From positions 47,211-111,210 of the forward strand of contig DBMJ01000004.1 in assembly GCA_002298125.1 (NCBI GenBank): a DNA stretch of 64,000 bases. The letters are read 5' to 3'. This document shows positions 28,976-38,074 of the stretch, one piece after another. The translations under genes and the position numbers were made by a program. A model generated the notes under the pieces. That model was not told the origin of the DNA. It worked only from the letters and a program-made list of their open reading frames with translations, and ran no database searches. This DNA comes from Clostridium sp. UBA701. Its GTDB lineage: Bacteria > Bacillota > Clostridia > Clostridiales > Clostridiaceae. How positions within the stretch are numbered: position 1 is the first letter of the stretch; each line of letters starts with the position of its first letter.

Positions 28976-28983
28976 GGTATATA

Positions 28984-30039
28984 CTACTTCCCTTCGTACA
29001 TATTTTCATAATAGCTCTGATACTCGCCAGAGGTTATATGCTTCATCCATTCTTCATTTTCAAGATACCACTTTATGGTCCTTACAATGCCCTCCTCAAA
29101 GGAGGTTTCAGGATACCACCCCAGCTCATCCTTTATCTTTGTAGGATCAATACCATATCTTCTATCATGCCCTTTTCTATCCTCTACATGCTTTATCAAG
29201 GCTTCAGTTATGTTTTTATCCACATTTTTATTTAAATAGTCAATTACAGTCTTAACTATGTGAATATTAGTTCTTTCATTATGTCCGCCAACATTATACA
29301 CTTCTCCAAGTCTGCCATTGTTAATAACCATGTCTATGGCTTTACAATGATCATCAACATAAAGCCAATCTCTAATATTCATTCCATCACCGTATACAGG
29401 TAATGTCTTATGGTTTAAGCAGTTGTTAATAAGAAGTGGTATAAGCTTTTCTGGAAACTGATATGGACCATAGTTATTTGAACACCTTGTGATGTTTATA
29501 GGCATCTTAAAGGTATCTCCATAGGCCTTAACCATTAAATCCGCCCCTGTTTTACTTGAAGAATAAGGACTATGTGGGTCTAGTGGTGTAGTCTCAGTGA
29601 AGTAACCTGTATCACCTAGTGAGCCATATACCTCATCTGTAGAAACCTGTAGGTACTTCACTCCTGTTTTAAAGCCATCTGCAGTCTCCCAAGCATTTTT
29701 TGCTGCATTTAATAGATTTACTGTACCAAGCACATTAGTTTTAGCAAATATCTCAGGTTCCTTTATGCTTCTATCCACATGAGATTCTGCAGCAAAGTTT
29801 ACAACGTAATCAAAGTCATATTCCTGAAAGAGCCTTTCAACTAGCTCCTTGTCACAGATGTCACCTTGTACAAATACATAATTAGTATTGTTTTCAATAC
29901 CTCTTAAATTTTCTAAATTCCCTGCATATGTAAGTTTATCCAAATTTACTATTTTTATATCATTGTACTTATTGAACATGTAATGCAGGAAATTGGAACC
30001 TATAAATCCAGCTCCCCCAGTTACTAAATATGTCTTCAT
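28984..30039 (-). CDS. rfbB: dTDP-glucose 4,6-dehydratase
   Basis: Makes dTDP-4-keto-6-deoxyglucose. The NAD site GGAGFIGSN is at residues 8-16, STDEVYGSLGD carries the catalytic Thr-Asp-Glu, and YSSSKTGAD is the YxxxK pair. It has 351 residues and GGAGGT before ATG. Its product could feed both the rfbC branch and the aminotransferase/acyltransferase pair at 17.5-19.2 kb. Confidence 0.97.
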   Translation of the reverse strand: MKTYLVTGGAGFIGSNFLHYMFNKYNDIKIVNLDKLTYAGNLENLRGIENNTNYVFVQGDICDKELVERLFQEYDFDYVVNFAAESHVDRSIKEPEIFAKTNVLGTVNLLNAAKNAWETADGFKTGVKYLQVSTDEVYGSLGDTGYFTETTPLDPHSPYSSSKTGADLMVKAYGDTFKMPINITRCSNNYGPYQFPEKLIPLLINNCLNHKTLPVYGDGMNIRDWLYVDDHCKAIDMVINNGRLGEVYNVGGHNERTNIHIVKTVIDYLNKNVDKNITEALIKHVEDRKGHDRRYGIDPTKIKDELGWYPETSFEEGIVRTIKWYLENEEWMKHITSGEYQSYYENMYEGK

Positions 30040-30060
30040 GTCGTACCTCCATATAATAAA

Positions 30061-30933
30061 TTATTTATTGTTCTCAACTATATCTATTAAGTACTTACCA
30101 TAACCAGTTTTTAGCAGTGGCTGAGCAAGTGCTATTACCTGTTCCTTGCTTATCCATCTGTTCCTATAGGCTATTTCTTCAAGACATGCTATATAGGTGC
30201 CCTGAACATTTTGAATGGTTTCAACGAAGTTGGAAGCCTCCAGCATAGAACTGTGCGTACCTGTATCAAGCCATGCCATGCCTCTTCCAAAGAGCTGAAC
30301 CTTTAATTTTCCCTCTTCCATATATTCTCTATTTAAATCTGTAATTTCTAGTTCTCCTCGCTTAGAAGGTTTTAGAGCCTTTGCCCTTCTTGCCACGGTA
30401 TTATCGTAGTAGTATAACCCAGGGACTGCGTAATTAGACTTTGGCTTATCTGGCTTTTCTTCAAGAGATACTACATTCCCCTCAGTATCAAATTCCACTA
30501 CTCCAAAGGCCTGTGGGTTTTTTACATAATAGCCAAATACCACTGCACCCTCCTTTAATGAGGCTGATTCCTTAAGATATTTAGACAGGTTATGTCCCCA
30601 GAAGATGTTATCTCCAAGCACCATGGCTACAGAGTCATCTCCTATGAATTCTTCTCCTATAATAAAGGCCTCTGCAAGTCCGTTAGGAGCATGTTGAACT
30701 GCATATTCTATATTTAAACCAATGTCATTTCCGTTACCGAACAGCTCTTTAAAACCTGGAAGGTCTCTTTCTGTTGAAATAATTAAGATATCTCTTATGC
30801 CTGAGAGCATAAGCACTGACATAGGGTAGTAAATCATGGGTTTATCATATATGGGAACCATTTGCTTTGACATTGCCTTTGTTACAGGATAAAGTCTTGT
30901 ACCTGAGCCTCCAGCCAAAATAATACCTTTCAT
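30061..30933 (-). CDS. rfbA: Glucose-1-phosphate thymidylyltransferase
   Basis: First step of dTDP-sugar synthesis, joining dTTP and glucose-1-phosphate. The signature GGSGTRLYPVT, the PIYDKPMIYYP stretch and VMVLGDNIFWG are all present, with about 290 residues. I start at ATG 30933, since GGAGG is 7 nt before it; an ATG two codons earlier is too close. It heads the minus-strand unit running through rfbB, rfbC and the glycosyltransferases. Confidence 0.97.
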   Translation of the reverse strand: MKGIILAGGSGTRLYPVTKAMSKQMVPIYDKPMIYYPMSVLMLSGIRDILIISTERDLPGFKELFGNGNDIGLNIEYAVQHAPNGLAEAFIIGEEFIGDDSVAMVLGDNIFWGHNLSKYLKESASLKEGAVVFGYYVKNPQAFGVVEFDTEGNVVSLEEKPDKPKSNYAVPGLYYYDNTVARRAKALKPSKRGELEITDLNREYMEEGKLKVQLFGRGMAWLDTGTHSSMLEASNFVETIQNVQGTYIACLEEIAYRNRWISKEQVIALAQPLLKTGYGKYLIDIVENNK

Positions 30934-31116
30934 GTACATTCCTCCAATACTCTTAGTTGATAGGAACCATTATTATTATACTTTATACCTAATAATATGT
31001 CTAATTCATATATGCCAAGGTTGTATACTAAATTATTATATATTATTTGGGTTGTTGTTTTCAACCTCCTTGATTTTCCTTATAAAAGTTAAATAAAACA
31101 ATGTTCATAATTTACA

Positions 31117-31147
31117 TTGACACCTTACAGTGCTCCTATAGTATAAT
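31117..31147 (+). promoter_or_regulatory. Predicted sigma-A promoter of the third LCP gene
   Basis: TTGACA at 31117-31122 and TATAAT at 31142-31147 are both perfect hexamers, but the spacer is 19 bp, longer than ideal. It lies 46 nt before the TTG start. The rest of the divergent gap up to rfbA shows nothing else clear. Confidence 0.5.
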
Positions 31148-31193
31148 TTAATAGTAAAATAATAAGATTAGCTTCAAGGAAGGGTGGATTATA

Positions 31194-32213
31194 TTGAGTA
31201 GAACAGAGCCTGTTTCAAGGAAACGCTCCAAGAAAAAAAAGAAGTACAAGGTTAAACCTAGGTTTTTTGTAATCTGCCTGCTGCTTATGGTAGGTTTATT
31301 GTCCTATTTTCTTATAAACAACCTCCTTGCAAAAGTAAATTATAAAAATATCACTCAGGATGACAAGCAGCTTGGAATCGACCCGGAAGTTGCAAATAAG
31401 CTTGCTGATAAGGGTGTGATAAATATACTTTTATTTGGACTGGATCAGCGTACCCCTGATGAACCTGGTCGTTCCGATGCCATGATGATTTTATCCTTAG
31501 ATACCAAGAAAGATAAAATTAAGCTCACCTCTATTATGAGAGATTCTTATGTAGATATAGATAAGCATGGAAAGGATAAATTAAACCATGCCTACGCCTA
31601 TGGTGGTCCAGAGTTAGCTATAAAGACCATAAATCAAAACTTTAACTTAAACATAAAAAAATATGCTACAGTTAATTTTTATAGCATGCAGGAGATAATA
31701 GATTCTGTAGGCGGTGTTGAAATTGATATTAAGCAAAAGGAAGTTAAGCCTGTCAATGACATGATGAATGAGCTGGCCTATTTAGGTAAGTATACCCCTC
31801 CTCATTTAAAGAATGCGGGTGTTCAGACCTTAAATGGTAGACAAGCCCTAGCCTATGCTCGTACTCGTTATGTAGGCAACGATGACTTTGAAAGAACAGA
31901 GCGTCAGAGAACGGTGCTTATGGCCATCTTTAGCAAGGTTAAGACCATGAACGTCACCTCCTATCCTGCTATGATATCAAAGCTTCTTCCTTTGGTAGAA
32001 ACAAACCTTACTAAGACAGAGATATTATCTCTAGCCTCCAAGGCTGCTGCCACTGGCTTTTCAAAGCTTGAGCAGGAGAGATTCCCTGTGGATTCAGCCT
32101 TAGAAGCCAAGACTATAAAGGGTACCTCATACCTTATCTGGCAAAAAGATACTACTATAAAGCAGCTTTATAATTATATCTTTGAAGATATAAAACCCAC
32201 TACTGGTAATTAA
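31194..32213 (+). CDS. LytR-CpsA-Psr (LCP) family ligase, copy 3
   Basis: A basic cytoplasmic tail (residues 1-22), one membrane helix, then the LCP core: FGLDQRTPDEPGRSDAMMI, SIMRDSYV, KLNHAYAYGGP and DDFERTERQR. Start is TTG 31194 behind GAAGGGTGG. It closes the right end of the polysaccharide locus, opposite the LCP pair at 10.8-12.9 kb. Role: glycopolymer transfer to peptidoglycan. It is a single-gene unit with its own promoter and terminator. Confidence 0.95.
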   Translation: MSRTEPVSRKRSKKKKKYKVKPRFFVICLLLMVGLLSYFLINNLLAKVNYKNITQDDKQLGIDPEVANKLADKGVINILLFGLDQRTPDEPGRSDAMMILSLDTKKDKIKLTSIMRDSYVDIDKHGKDKLNHAYAYGGPELAIKTINQNFNLNIKKYATVNFYSMQEIIDSVGGVEIDIKQKEVKPVNDMMNELAYLGKYTPPHLKNAGVQTLNGRQALAYARTRYVGNDDFERTERQRTVLMAIFSKVKTMNVTSYPAMISKLLPLVETNLTKTEILSLASKAAATGFSKLEQERFPVDSALEAKTIKGTSYLIWQKDTTIKQLYNYIFEDIKPTTGN

Positions 32214-32218
32214 AGCTT

Positions 32219-32270
32219 AAGGGCCTGTGTCAAAATGATTAGAAAGATCATCTTGCTACAGACCCTTTTT
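32219..32270 (+). terminator. Terminator after the third LCP gene
   Basis: A long imperfect stem from 32219 to 32239 pairs with 32247-32267 (AAGGGcCTGT with ACAGaCCCTT at its base), then TTTTTATT follows. Confidence 0.75.
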
Positions 32271-32294
32271 ATTCCCTAATAAATTCTACTTTTA

Positions 32295-33476
32295 CTATAC
32301 CTGCTCAAAGGTCCCATAAACTAACACTCTTTTACCTTGAAGCATAAGTCTTCCCTTTGCAATTACAGTGTCTATTTCCAAAGTGTCCTTATCTAGCAGC
32401 ACCAAATCTGCATCATAACCCTTTAATATCCTGCCCTTGTTCTTAAGCTTTAAAAGCTCTGCAGGATTTGAGGTTATAACCTTAAGTGCCTTTTCTAGCG
32501 GTACACCATCCTCTTTTACAGCGTCTTTAACCTGATCAAAGAGAGAGGTAACCCTTCCTATGCCTACACCTATACATTCTTTCTTTTCATTAAATACAGG
32601 AAGGCTACCCTGCCCATCAGAGGTGAAGGTGATATGACTATCTTCAACTCCTCTGTCTAAGCATAGCTTGAGAGCTTTACTTGCTTTTACCTCACCTTCA
32701 TCCCAGAAAACAGGGTCTGTACTGGTTGTAAAATCTATATAGCCGCCGTTTTTAGCGTACTCTACGGCCTCCTCAAAGAGGTAGGGGTTTCTATTCATAT
32801 GGGTTGGTATGAATTGAGTGTAAGGTATTTCAGTATTCTCTACTATATCCCTTAAATAGCCTATAGTCCTCTTTCCATCACCCAGGTGAAGATTTACAAT
32901 TCCAGCCTTTCCAGAGAGTATTCCCCCCACCCTTGCATCTGCAGCAAGCTTAACCAGCTCCTCCACCTTAGGCTGGGATGAACGGTGGTCTGAAATTGCT
33001 ATTTCTCCCACTCCAATGACCTTATCAATGGCCATTATGTCCTTCATCACCTCTCCGGTTATGGTGCTTACAGGTATTCTGTAGGAACCTGAATATATAT
33101 AGGTAGTTATTCCCTCTTCCTCTAGTCCCCTTGCCTTGGCATGAAGTGACATCATGTTTCTTGAAACTCCGTCAGTGCCTAGACATCCTACTACGGTGGT
33201 TACTCCTCCTCTAGTGATGTCTGTTAGAGTTATCTCTGGAGTACGAGTCTTAAAGCCACCTTCTCCTCCACCGCCTAAAATATGCACATGAGAATCTATA
33301 AAACCTGGAGTTAATATCTTGCCTTGTCCTTCTATTATCTCTATTTCCAGCACAGGATTTTCGGAAAGCTCAATGCTGTCCTCCACTGCTGCTATTCTAT
33401 CTCCTATAATAAGTACATCCTTTTTTCCCATATAGGAAGGAGCATAGACTTCAGCCTTTTTAATAAGTTTAATCAT
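32295..33476 (-). CDS. iadA: Isoaspartyl dipeptidase (beta-aspartyl peptidase)
   Basis: A zinc amidohydrolase that splits beta-aspartyl dipeptides from damaged protein or from cyanophycin. TPGFIDSHVHILGGG gives the HxH metal motif and GEIAISDHRSS is the characteristic IadA stretch. FIPTHMNRNPYLFEEA and TFTSDGQGSLP supply later active-site residues. Length, 393 residues, is normal. ATG 33476 is preceded by AAAGGGG; the GTG at 33485 overlaps it. It lies 81 nt downstream of the YfcC transporter gene and should share its sigma-54 promoter. Confidence 0.95.
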   Translation of the reverse strand: MIKLIKKAEVYAPSYMGKKDVLIIGDRIAAVEDSIELSENPVLEIEIIEGQGKILTPGFIDSHVHILGGGGEGGFKTRTPEITLTDITRGGVTTVVGCLGTDGVSRNMMSLHAKARGLEEEGITTYIYSGSYRIPVSTITGEVMKDIMAIDKVIGVGEIAISDHRSSQPKVEELVKLAADARVGGILSGKAGIVNLHLGDGKRTIGYLRDIVENTEIPYTQFIPTHMNRNPYLFEEAVEYAKNGGYIDFTTSTDPVFWDEGEVKASKALKLCLDRGVEDSHITFTSDGQGSLPVFNEKKECIGVGIGRVTSLFDQVKDAVKEDGVPLEKALKVITSNPAELLKLKNKGRILKGYDADLVLLDKDTLEIDTVIAKGRLMLQGKRVLVYGTFEQV

Positions 33477-33557
33477 GCTTATCACCCCTTTCCACAGTTG
33501 TCATTTATCAGATTAATTTTACGGGGCAGGTAATTATCCTGCCCGCTATAAATATTG

Positions 33558-35300
33558 TTAGAAGCTGATTGCCACTGCAACTATCATAAAGATACATCCT
33601 ATTCCAAATAGGAAGGCCTGCATCTTTATCTGCCATTTAGCCCACTTTGTCCAGTCTATTCTTGCCACACCAAGAACTCCCATTAAGCTTGCGGAGGTTG
33701 GAACTATGGCATCAGCAAAGCCTGAACCCAGCTGATATGCTAAAGTTGCTGTTTGTCTTGTTACTCCTACTATGTCAGAAAGCGGTGCCAGTATTGGCAT
33801 AGTTAAGGCTGCCTGACCAGAATTAGAGGTAACAAAGAAGTTAAATACAGTCTGGAATAAGTACATAAATATACCTGATACTACAGCTGGTAAGCCTTCT
33901 AGTGCATTTCCAATACCGTGAAGTACAGTGTTTAAAACTGTTGGCATATTTGGATTTGCTCCTCCTAGTACCAAAAGTATTCCCTTTGCCATACCAACCA
34001 CTATAGCAGCACCAACTAAATCTGCAGCACCACTTTGGAAGGAAGAAGCTACATCATTTAGTCTCATATTGTTAAGCTTAAATATTACTGCAATTATTCC
34101 AGCTACAAGACCCATTACAAAGAATTGGGAAGCTATCTCTGGAATATAGAAGCCCTTCTCTACAACGCCCCATATTATCCAAATGATGCCTGCTAATACT
34201 GTTAGCAGTACCAGTGCGTGTCCAAGACCAAATTGTTTTTTCTCTTCCTGGTTGTTCTCCATATGTTTTCTAAAGTATTCGTCTGAATCGTATACTATAG
34301 AAGCCTTTGGATTTTTTCTAATCTTTCTGCAGTAGAATTCCAAATATGCCACAGCGAGTCCTGTAGTAATAACCCACATGATTATTCTAAAGGTAGCACC
34401 TGAGAGCACCTGAACCCCTGCTATACCCTGTGCTACAGCTACTCCAAAGGGATTCATCCAGGAGGTAGCATTACCTATCTGGCTTGCTACAAAGGTAACT
34501 GCTATACCAACTAGAGAGTCATAGCCCATGGCTATGACAAAGGGTATTACAATCATAGCAAAGGGTATGGTTTCCTCCGACATTCCAAATACTGCTCCGC
34601 CTAAGGAGAATAGTATAAATAGTGCAGGTATTGCTATTCTCTCCATTCCCTTTGTCTTAGAAATGAAGGCATAAATACCTGTATCCACAGCACCGGTCTT
34701 CATTATGATACCAAAGGCACCGCCTATTACTAATATGAAGGCCACAATTCCTACGGCTGATCCCCATTTATCTCCTGTAACTAAGCCTTCAAAGACATAG
34801 TTTAATACTCCCACTCCTCCAAAATCCTCAGTTCCCCAAAGCTTTGGACTGTTTTTAATCTTGCTTGAGGTATCATACACACTATCTTTATATAGTCCGT
34901 AAATAACTGATTCAGTAAGACCTGCTTCTTCAAGGGACTTATCGTCTATTTTTGCTACATCGCTTTTTGCTATAGCTTCAACCTTGTCCTTTTCAAGTCC
35001 TGCTTCCTTGAGCTTGGCATCGTTTGCAATCAACTGCTCCAAATTTGTTTTAAGCTTTGCCTTGTCAAGGTTGTACTGATATCTAAAGGTTTCTGGCTTA
35101 AGTACAGTCTTTGTCTTTTCTTTTCCGTTGGCATCGGTGTACTTCACCTTTGTGGTATCAAACTTTCCCACTGGAACTAAGAATGTTAATAGATAACAGA
35201 ATAAAACCACGCCAAATATAATAATGTAAGTATGAGGCATTCTCATGGCTTCTGTTCTCGGTTTCTTTTGAGCTTTTTTGCTAGTATTAACCTCTGTCAT
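33558..35300 (-). CDS. YfcC family membrane transporter
   Basis: A 580-residue carrier of the YfcC/DcuC-related group with about 12 hydrophobic helices. The family stretches GGAFGIIMKTGAVDTGI and FGMSEETIPFAMIVIPF are clear, as are TSNSGQAALTMPILAPL and DAIVPTSASLMGVLG. After the first helix there is a charged segment of about 130 residues, mostly lysine- and glutamate-rich, probably extracytoplasmic. Members are proposed amino-acid, peptide or dicarboxylate carriers. Linkage to iadA suggests isoaspartyl peptides or aspartate, as inference. GGGGGAG precedes ATG. Confidence 0.9.
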   Translation of the reverse strand: MTEVNTSKKAQKKPRTEAMRMPHTYIIIFGVVLFCYLLTFLVPVGKFDTTKVKYTDANGKEKTKTVLKPETFRYQYNLDKAKLKTNLEQLIANDAKLKEAGLEKDKVEAIAKSDVAKIDDKSLEEAGLTESVIYGLYKDSVYDTSSKIKNSPKLWGTEDFGGVGVLNYVFEGLVTGDKWGSAVGIVAFILVIGGAFGIIMKTGAVDTGIYAFISKTKGMERIAIPALFILFSLGGAVFGMSEETIPFAMIVIPFVIAMGYDSLVGIAVTFVASQIGNATSWMNPFGVAVAQGIAGVQVLSGATFRIIMWVITTGLAVAYLEFYCRKIRKNPKASIVYDSDEYFRKHMENNQEEKKQFGLGHALVLLTVLAGIIWIIWGVVEKGFYIPEIASQFFVMGLVAGIIAVIFKLNNMRLNDVASSFQSGAADLVGAAIVVGMAKGILLVLGGANPNMPTVLNTVLHGIGNALEGLPAVVSGIFMYLFQTVFNFFVTSNSGQAALTMPILAPLSDIVGVTRQTATLAYQLGSGFADAIVPTSASLMGVLGVARIDWTKWAKWQIKMQAFLFGIGCIFMIVAVAISF

Positions 35301-35340
35301 TTTTACTCCCCCTTTTTTTGTTTTTACAGAATATTATAAT

Positions 35341-35357
35341 AGCAATTACCATGCCAA
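35341..35357 (-). promoter_or_regulatory. Predicted sigma-54 promoter of yfcC-iadA
   Basis: The minus strand reads TTGGCATGGTAATTGCT, an almost exact match to TGGCACG-N4-TTGCW, with the GG and GC elements correctly 10 bp apart. The predicted transcription start is near 35330, 30 nt before the yfcC ATG. The neighbouring gene encodes a sigma-54 activator, which supports it. Confidence 0.85.
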
Positions 35358-35405
35358 GGAGATTATAGCTGCTTTCCAGTAAAAAAAACATAAATAGCTA
35401 AAAAT

Positions 35406-35445
35406 TGGTTGTTATTGGTTCATTGTATATAACCAATAACAACCA
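35406..35445 (-). promoter_or_regulatory. 15-bp perfect inverted repeat: activator site or terminator
   Basis: TGGTTGTTATTGGTT (35406-35420) is repeated exactly as its complement at 35431-35445 with a 10-base gap. It starts 5 nt after the regulator gene's stop. On the minus strand ATTTTT follows, so it may be the regulator's terminator. Its centre is also about 95 bp upstream of the predicted sigma-54 start, the usual place for an enhancer-binding site. Both roles are possible. Confidence 0.7.
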
Positions 35446-35450
35446 CTTAT

Positions 35451-37469
35451 CTATATTATGCCTCTAATTTTTTTAAGACCTTCAGCTGTAAGGGAAGTAC
35501 CGCCCCTTCCCAGATTCTTTGAAACGTATCCAAAAGTCTCCAACTGCTCTAACCTGTTTCTTATCATCTGTTCCGTAAGTGCCATTCCCTGCTGTCTTGC
35601 CTCATTTAATAGCCTTGCCCGGCTTCCTCTTTCTCCTCTTTCATTCATATGGTAGAGAGCTCTTAAAATAAACATTAAGTCACCGCAAGCTTCAATTTCA
35701 AAGTGCTTATCCTCTGCCTTATCCTCCAGGTGAAAAAAGCTTTCCTGCGGCAAATCCTCAAGGCTTATTGTATTTCCCTGGCATACTGCTGTCATATAGT
35801 CTATGGTGTTTTTTAATTCCCTAACGTTACCCATCCAATCATAGGAGATGAGCTTCTTCTTAACAGCCTCCTCTATTATGAGGTGTTCCTTGTTCTTTTC
35901 CCTTAGAAATTCCTCCACTAGAGGTAAAATGTCCTCTTTTCTCTGTCTTAAAGAGGGAAGTCTAAGATACAGTACCTTTAAACGATGATATAAATCTGCT
36001 CTAAAAGACTTTTTTTCCACCATTTCATAAAGGCTTTGATTGGTGGCAGCAATAACTCTAACATCTACAGGTATTATCTTGTTCCCTCCCACAGGCATGA
36101 TTTCCTTTTCTTGAAGAACCCTTAGTAATCTGGACTGCACCCTAGGGGATATGTCTCCTATCTCATCTAAGAAAATGGTTCCACCTTCTGCCTGTTGAAA
36201 TAGTCCTGGCTTTCCTCCCTTTATTGCTCCTGTAAAAGCCCCCTCCTCGTAGCCAAAGAGCTCACTTTCTACAAGAGTTTCAGAAAGGGAAGAAAAATTA
36301 ACTGCTACAAAGGGCTTATTTTTTCTTGCTGAGGCATTATGAATGGCAGAGGCAAAGAGCTCCTTTCCAGTGCCGCTTTCTCCCTCAATAAGTACTGTTA
36401 AATCAGTTGCTGCAAGCTTTCTAGCTATGGATTTAGTCTGAACCATAGAAGTGCTCAAGCCTATTATGTCAGAAAAAGCATACTTGGCAATGAACCCCTT
36501 TTTATATAGCTCTTGTCTTTCATTGTCCTCACCTTCCACACCAGCAGCTTTTTTAAAGATTACCACAGTGCTGTTGTCTTCCTTAAGGGAGAACCTTGTA
36601 ACGGCAACCTCCTCCCCTTTGATTACAATAATATCCGTCTCCTCTTTACCCTGCTTTAGAATGAAGGCTTGAAGCTCTTTATTTGTAATAACCTCCTTAA
36701 GTCTTCTTCCCATAAGATGAGGTCTTCTTAGTCCCAGCAGATATTTTAAATTCTCATTAAAAACGGTAATTACCTGTGACTCATTAAAAACCAAAATACC
36801 TTCATTTAAGCTATCTATAACCTTTACCACATGATTGAAGTTCTCTGATTTTTCCTTGTTTATCTCTGTTAAGGCCTTACCCATATCGATGATTTTATTG
36901 AGGTAGATGGTGGATATTTGGTCCCACTTCTCTTCAAATAAGTTTAGCTCCTTTAAAATCTCTGTAAGGGTAGTTATATCAATTAATCTTGGTCCTATGT
37001 CTATTACCTCATCCACAAAGGAGGGTACCAGAGATACCTCCCCTGGAGTTATAGCGATTTTAGGCTTTTCCTTTGGTGTATAGCCAGGATAGAAGGGTAT
37101 ATACCTATAGTTATCTATACCCAACTTTTTAAGCCAATCTATGCACTCAGAGGTGGTTTCCTCACAATCATTTACAAAGAGCACCTCTTCTCCGCTTGGT
37201 ATGGATAGGAGCTTCTCTATTTCACTGTAATTTAAAACCCTTCTGGCAACAATAATAGGACACTTGTCCTCTATATGTACAATGGCATCATCATATATTA
37301 GCTCAGTAGAAATAACCACCAAGTCAGCCTTGATGGTTTTATCTATTCCCTCATCTATGGTACAGCTTTCAAGGTGCGCAAAGTCCACTACATAGGGTTC
37401 CAGCTGCTCTACTAGACTTCTTCTGGTACCCTCCGTACCAGTTATTAAGGTTATATTTTTACGTTTCAT
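35451..37469 (-). CDS. Sigma-54-dependent enhancer-binding regulator
   Basis: Activates sigma-54 RNA polymerase by ATP hydrolysis. Residues 1 to about 200 resemble a PrpR-like sensory domain; about 215-320 are PAS-like (LNEGILVFNESQVITVFN); about 345-580 are the AAA+ core. Walker A (GESGTGKE), GAFTGA, Walker B (GGTIFLDEIGD) and the arginine region FRADLYHRL are intact. The last 80 residues look like a winged helix (QMIRNRLEQLETFGYV) rather than the usual Fis-type helix. The adjacent sigma-54 promoter before yfcC is the obvious target. No phosphoacceptor receiver motif is seen, so a small ligand is the likely signal. Confidence 0.93.
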   Translation of the reverse strand: MKRKNITLITGTEGTRRSLVEQLEPYVVDFAHLESCTIDEGIDKTIKADLVVISTELIYDDAIVHIEDKCPIIVARRVLNYSEIEKLLSIPSGEEVLFVNDCEETTSECIDWLKKLGIDNYRYIPFYPGYTPKEKPKIAITPGEVSLVPSFVDEVIDIGPRLIDITTLTEILKELNLFEEKWDQISTIYLNKIIDMGKALTEINKEKSENFNHVVKVIDSLNEGILVFNESQVITVFNENLKYLLGLRRPHLMGRRLKEVITNKELQAFILKQGKEETDIIVIKGEEVAVTRFSLKEDNSTVVIFKKAAGVEGEDNERQELYKKGFIAKYAFSDIIGLSTSMVQTKSIARKLAATDLTVLIEGESGTGKELFASAIHNASARKNKPFVAVNFSSLSETLVESELFGYEEGAFTGAIKGGKPGLFQQAEGGTIFLDEIGDISPRVQSRLLRVLQEKEIMPVGGNKIIPVDVRVIAATNQSLYEMVEKKSFRADLYHRLKVLYLRLPSLRQRKEDILPLVEEFLREKNKEHLIIEEAVKKKLISYDWMGNVRELKNTIDYMTAVCQGNTISLEDLPQESFFHLEDKAEDKHFEIEACGDLMFILRALYHMNERGERGSRARLLNEARQQGMALTEQMIRNRLEQLETFGYVSKNLGRGGTSLTAEGLKKIRGII

Positions 37470-37496
37470 TACAAATCAACTCCGAGTAAGCTCATC

Positions 37497-37988
37497 TTAG
37501 AAGGGTGCATATTCTTGGTCAGCCCACCACTGTTCCTTTAACTTTTCATATTGGTTATAGAAGTCATCATAGTGTTTGTTTTCCCAATAGGCTAACTGCT
37601 TGTACAGATCCCTTGCCACCTTAAGCTCAGTATTCATAGCTGCAGCTTCGTAGTATTCCTTAGAGGCCTTCTCCATTTGAAGTGCTATTCCAAATACAGA
37701 GATGGCTTTTTCTGCACTATCGCGATCTAAGGCTTCCCATCTAAAAATTCTTGGAGAATCTACATTTCCTATTAATCTTAGAGTAAATTCATCTTCCTTA
37801 CCGCTTTGAACCTTTTCAAAAAATCCCTTGATCCAATCTATATGCTTTTTCTCTTCCTCTGCCAATTCCAAAAATGCATCTCTGGTCTCACCCTCTGTAC
37901 TATGGGCTGCTGCCATTTTATAAAACTCATAGCCTTCTACTTCATTTAAAATAGCCTGTTTAATAATATTTAATTCCTTGATATTCAT
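37497..37988 (-). CDS. Ferritin-like/rubrerythrin-family di-iron protein
   Basis: A 163-residue four-helix-bundle protein. Likely iron ligands are in LNEVEGYEFYK, ELAEEEKKHIDWI, ALQMEKASKEYYE and YWENKHYDDFY, giving the repeated E/ExxH pattern. No rubredoxin-type CxxC tail is present, so it is not a full rubrerythrin. It probably handles peroxide or iron. ATG 37988 follows AGGAGTG; the GTG at 37997 is too close. It is 27 nt upstream of the sigma-54 regulator gene. Confidence 0.82.
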   Translation of the reverse strand: MNIKELNIIKQAILNEVEGYEFYKMAAAHSTEGETRDAFLELAEEEKKHIDWIKGFFEKVQSGKEDEFTLRLIGNVDSPRIFRWEALDRDSAEKAISVFGIALQMEKASKEYYEAAAMNTELKVARDLYKQLAYWENKHYDDFYNQYEKLKEQWWADQEYAPF

Positions 37989-38074
37989 CTTCTTCACTCC
38001 TAATGCAATTTATTTAGAATTTTCTATCAATATAATTATAGAACATTCAACAAAATTAAACAATTTACCTAAGC

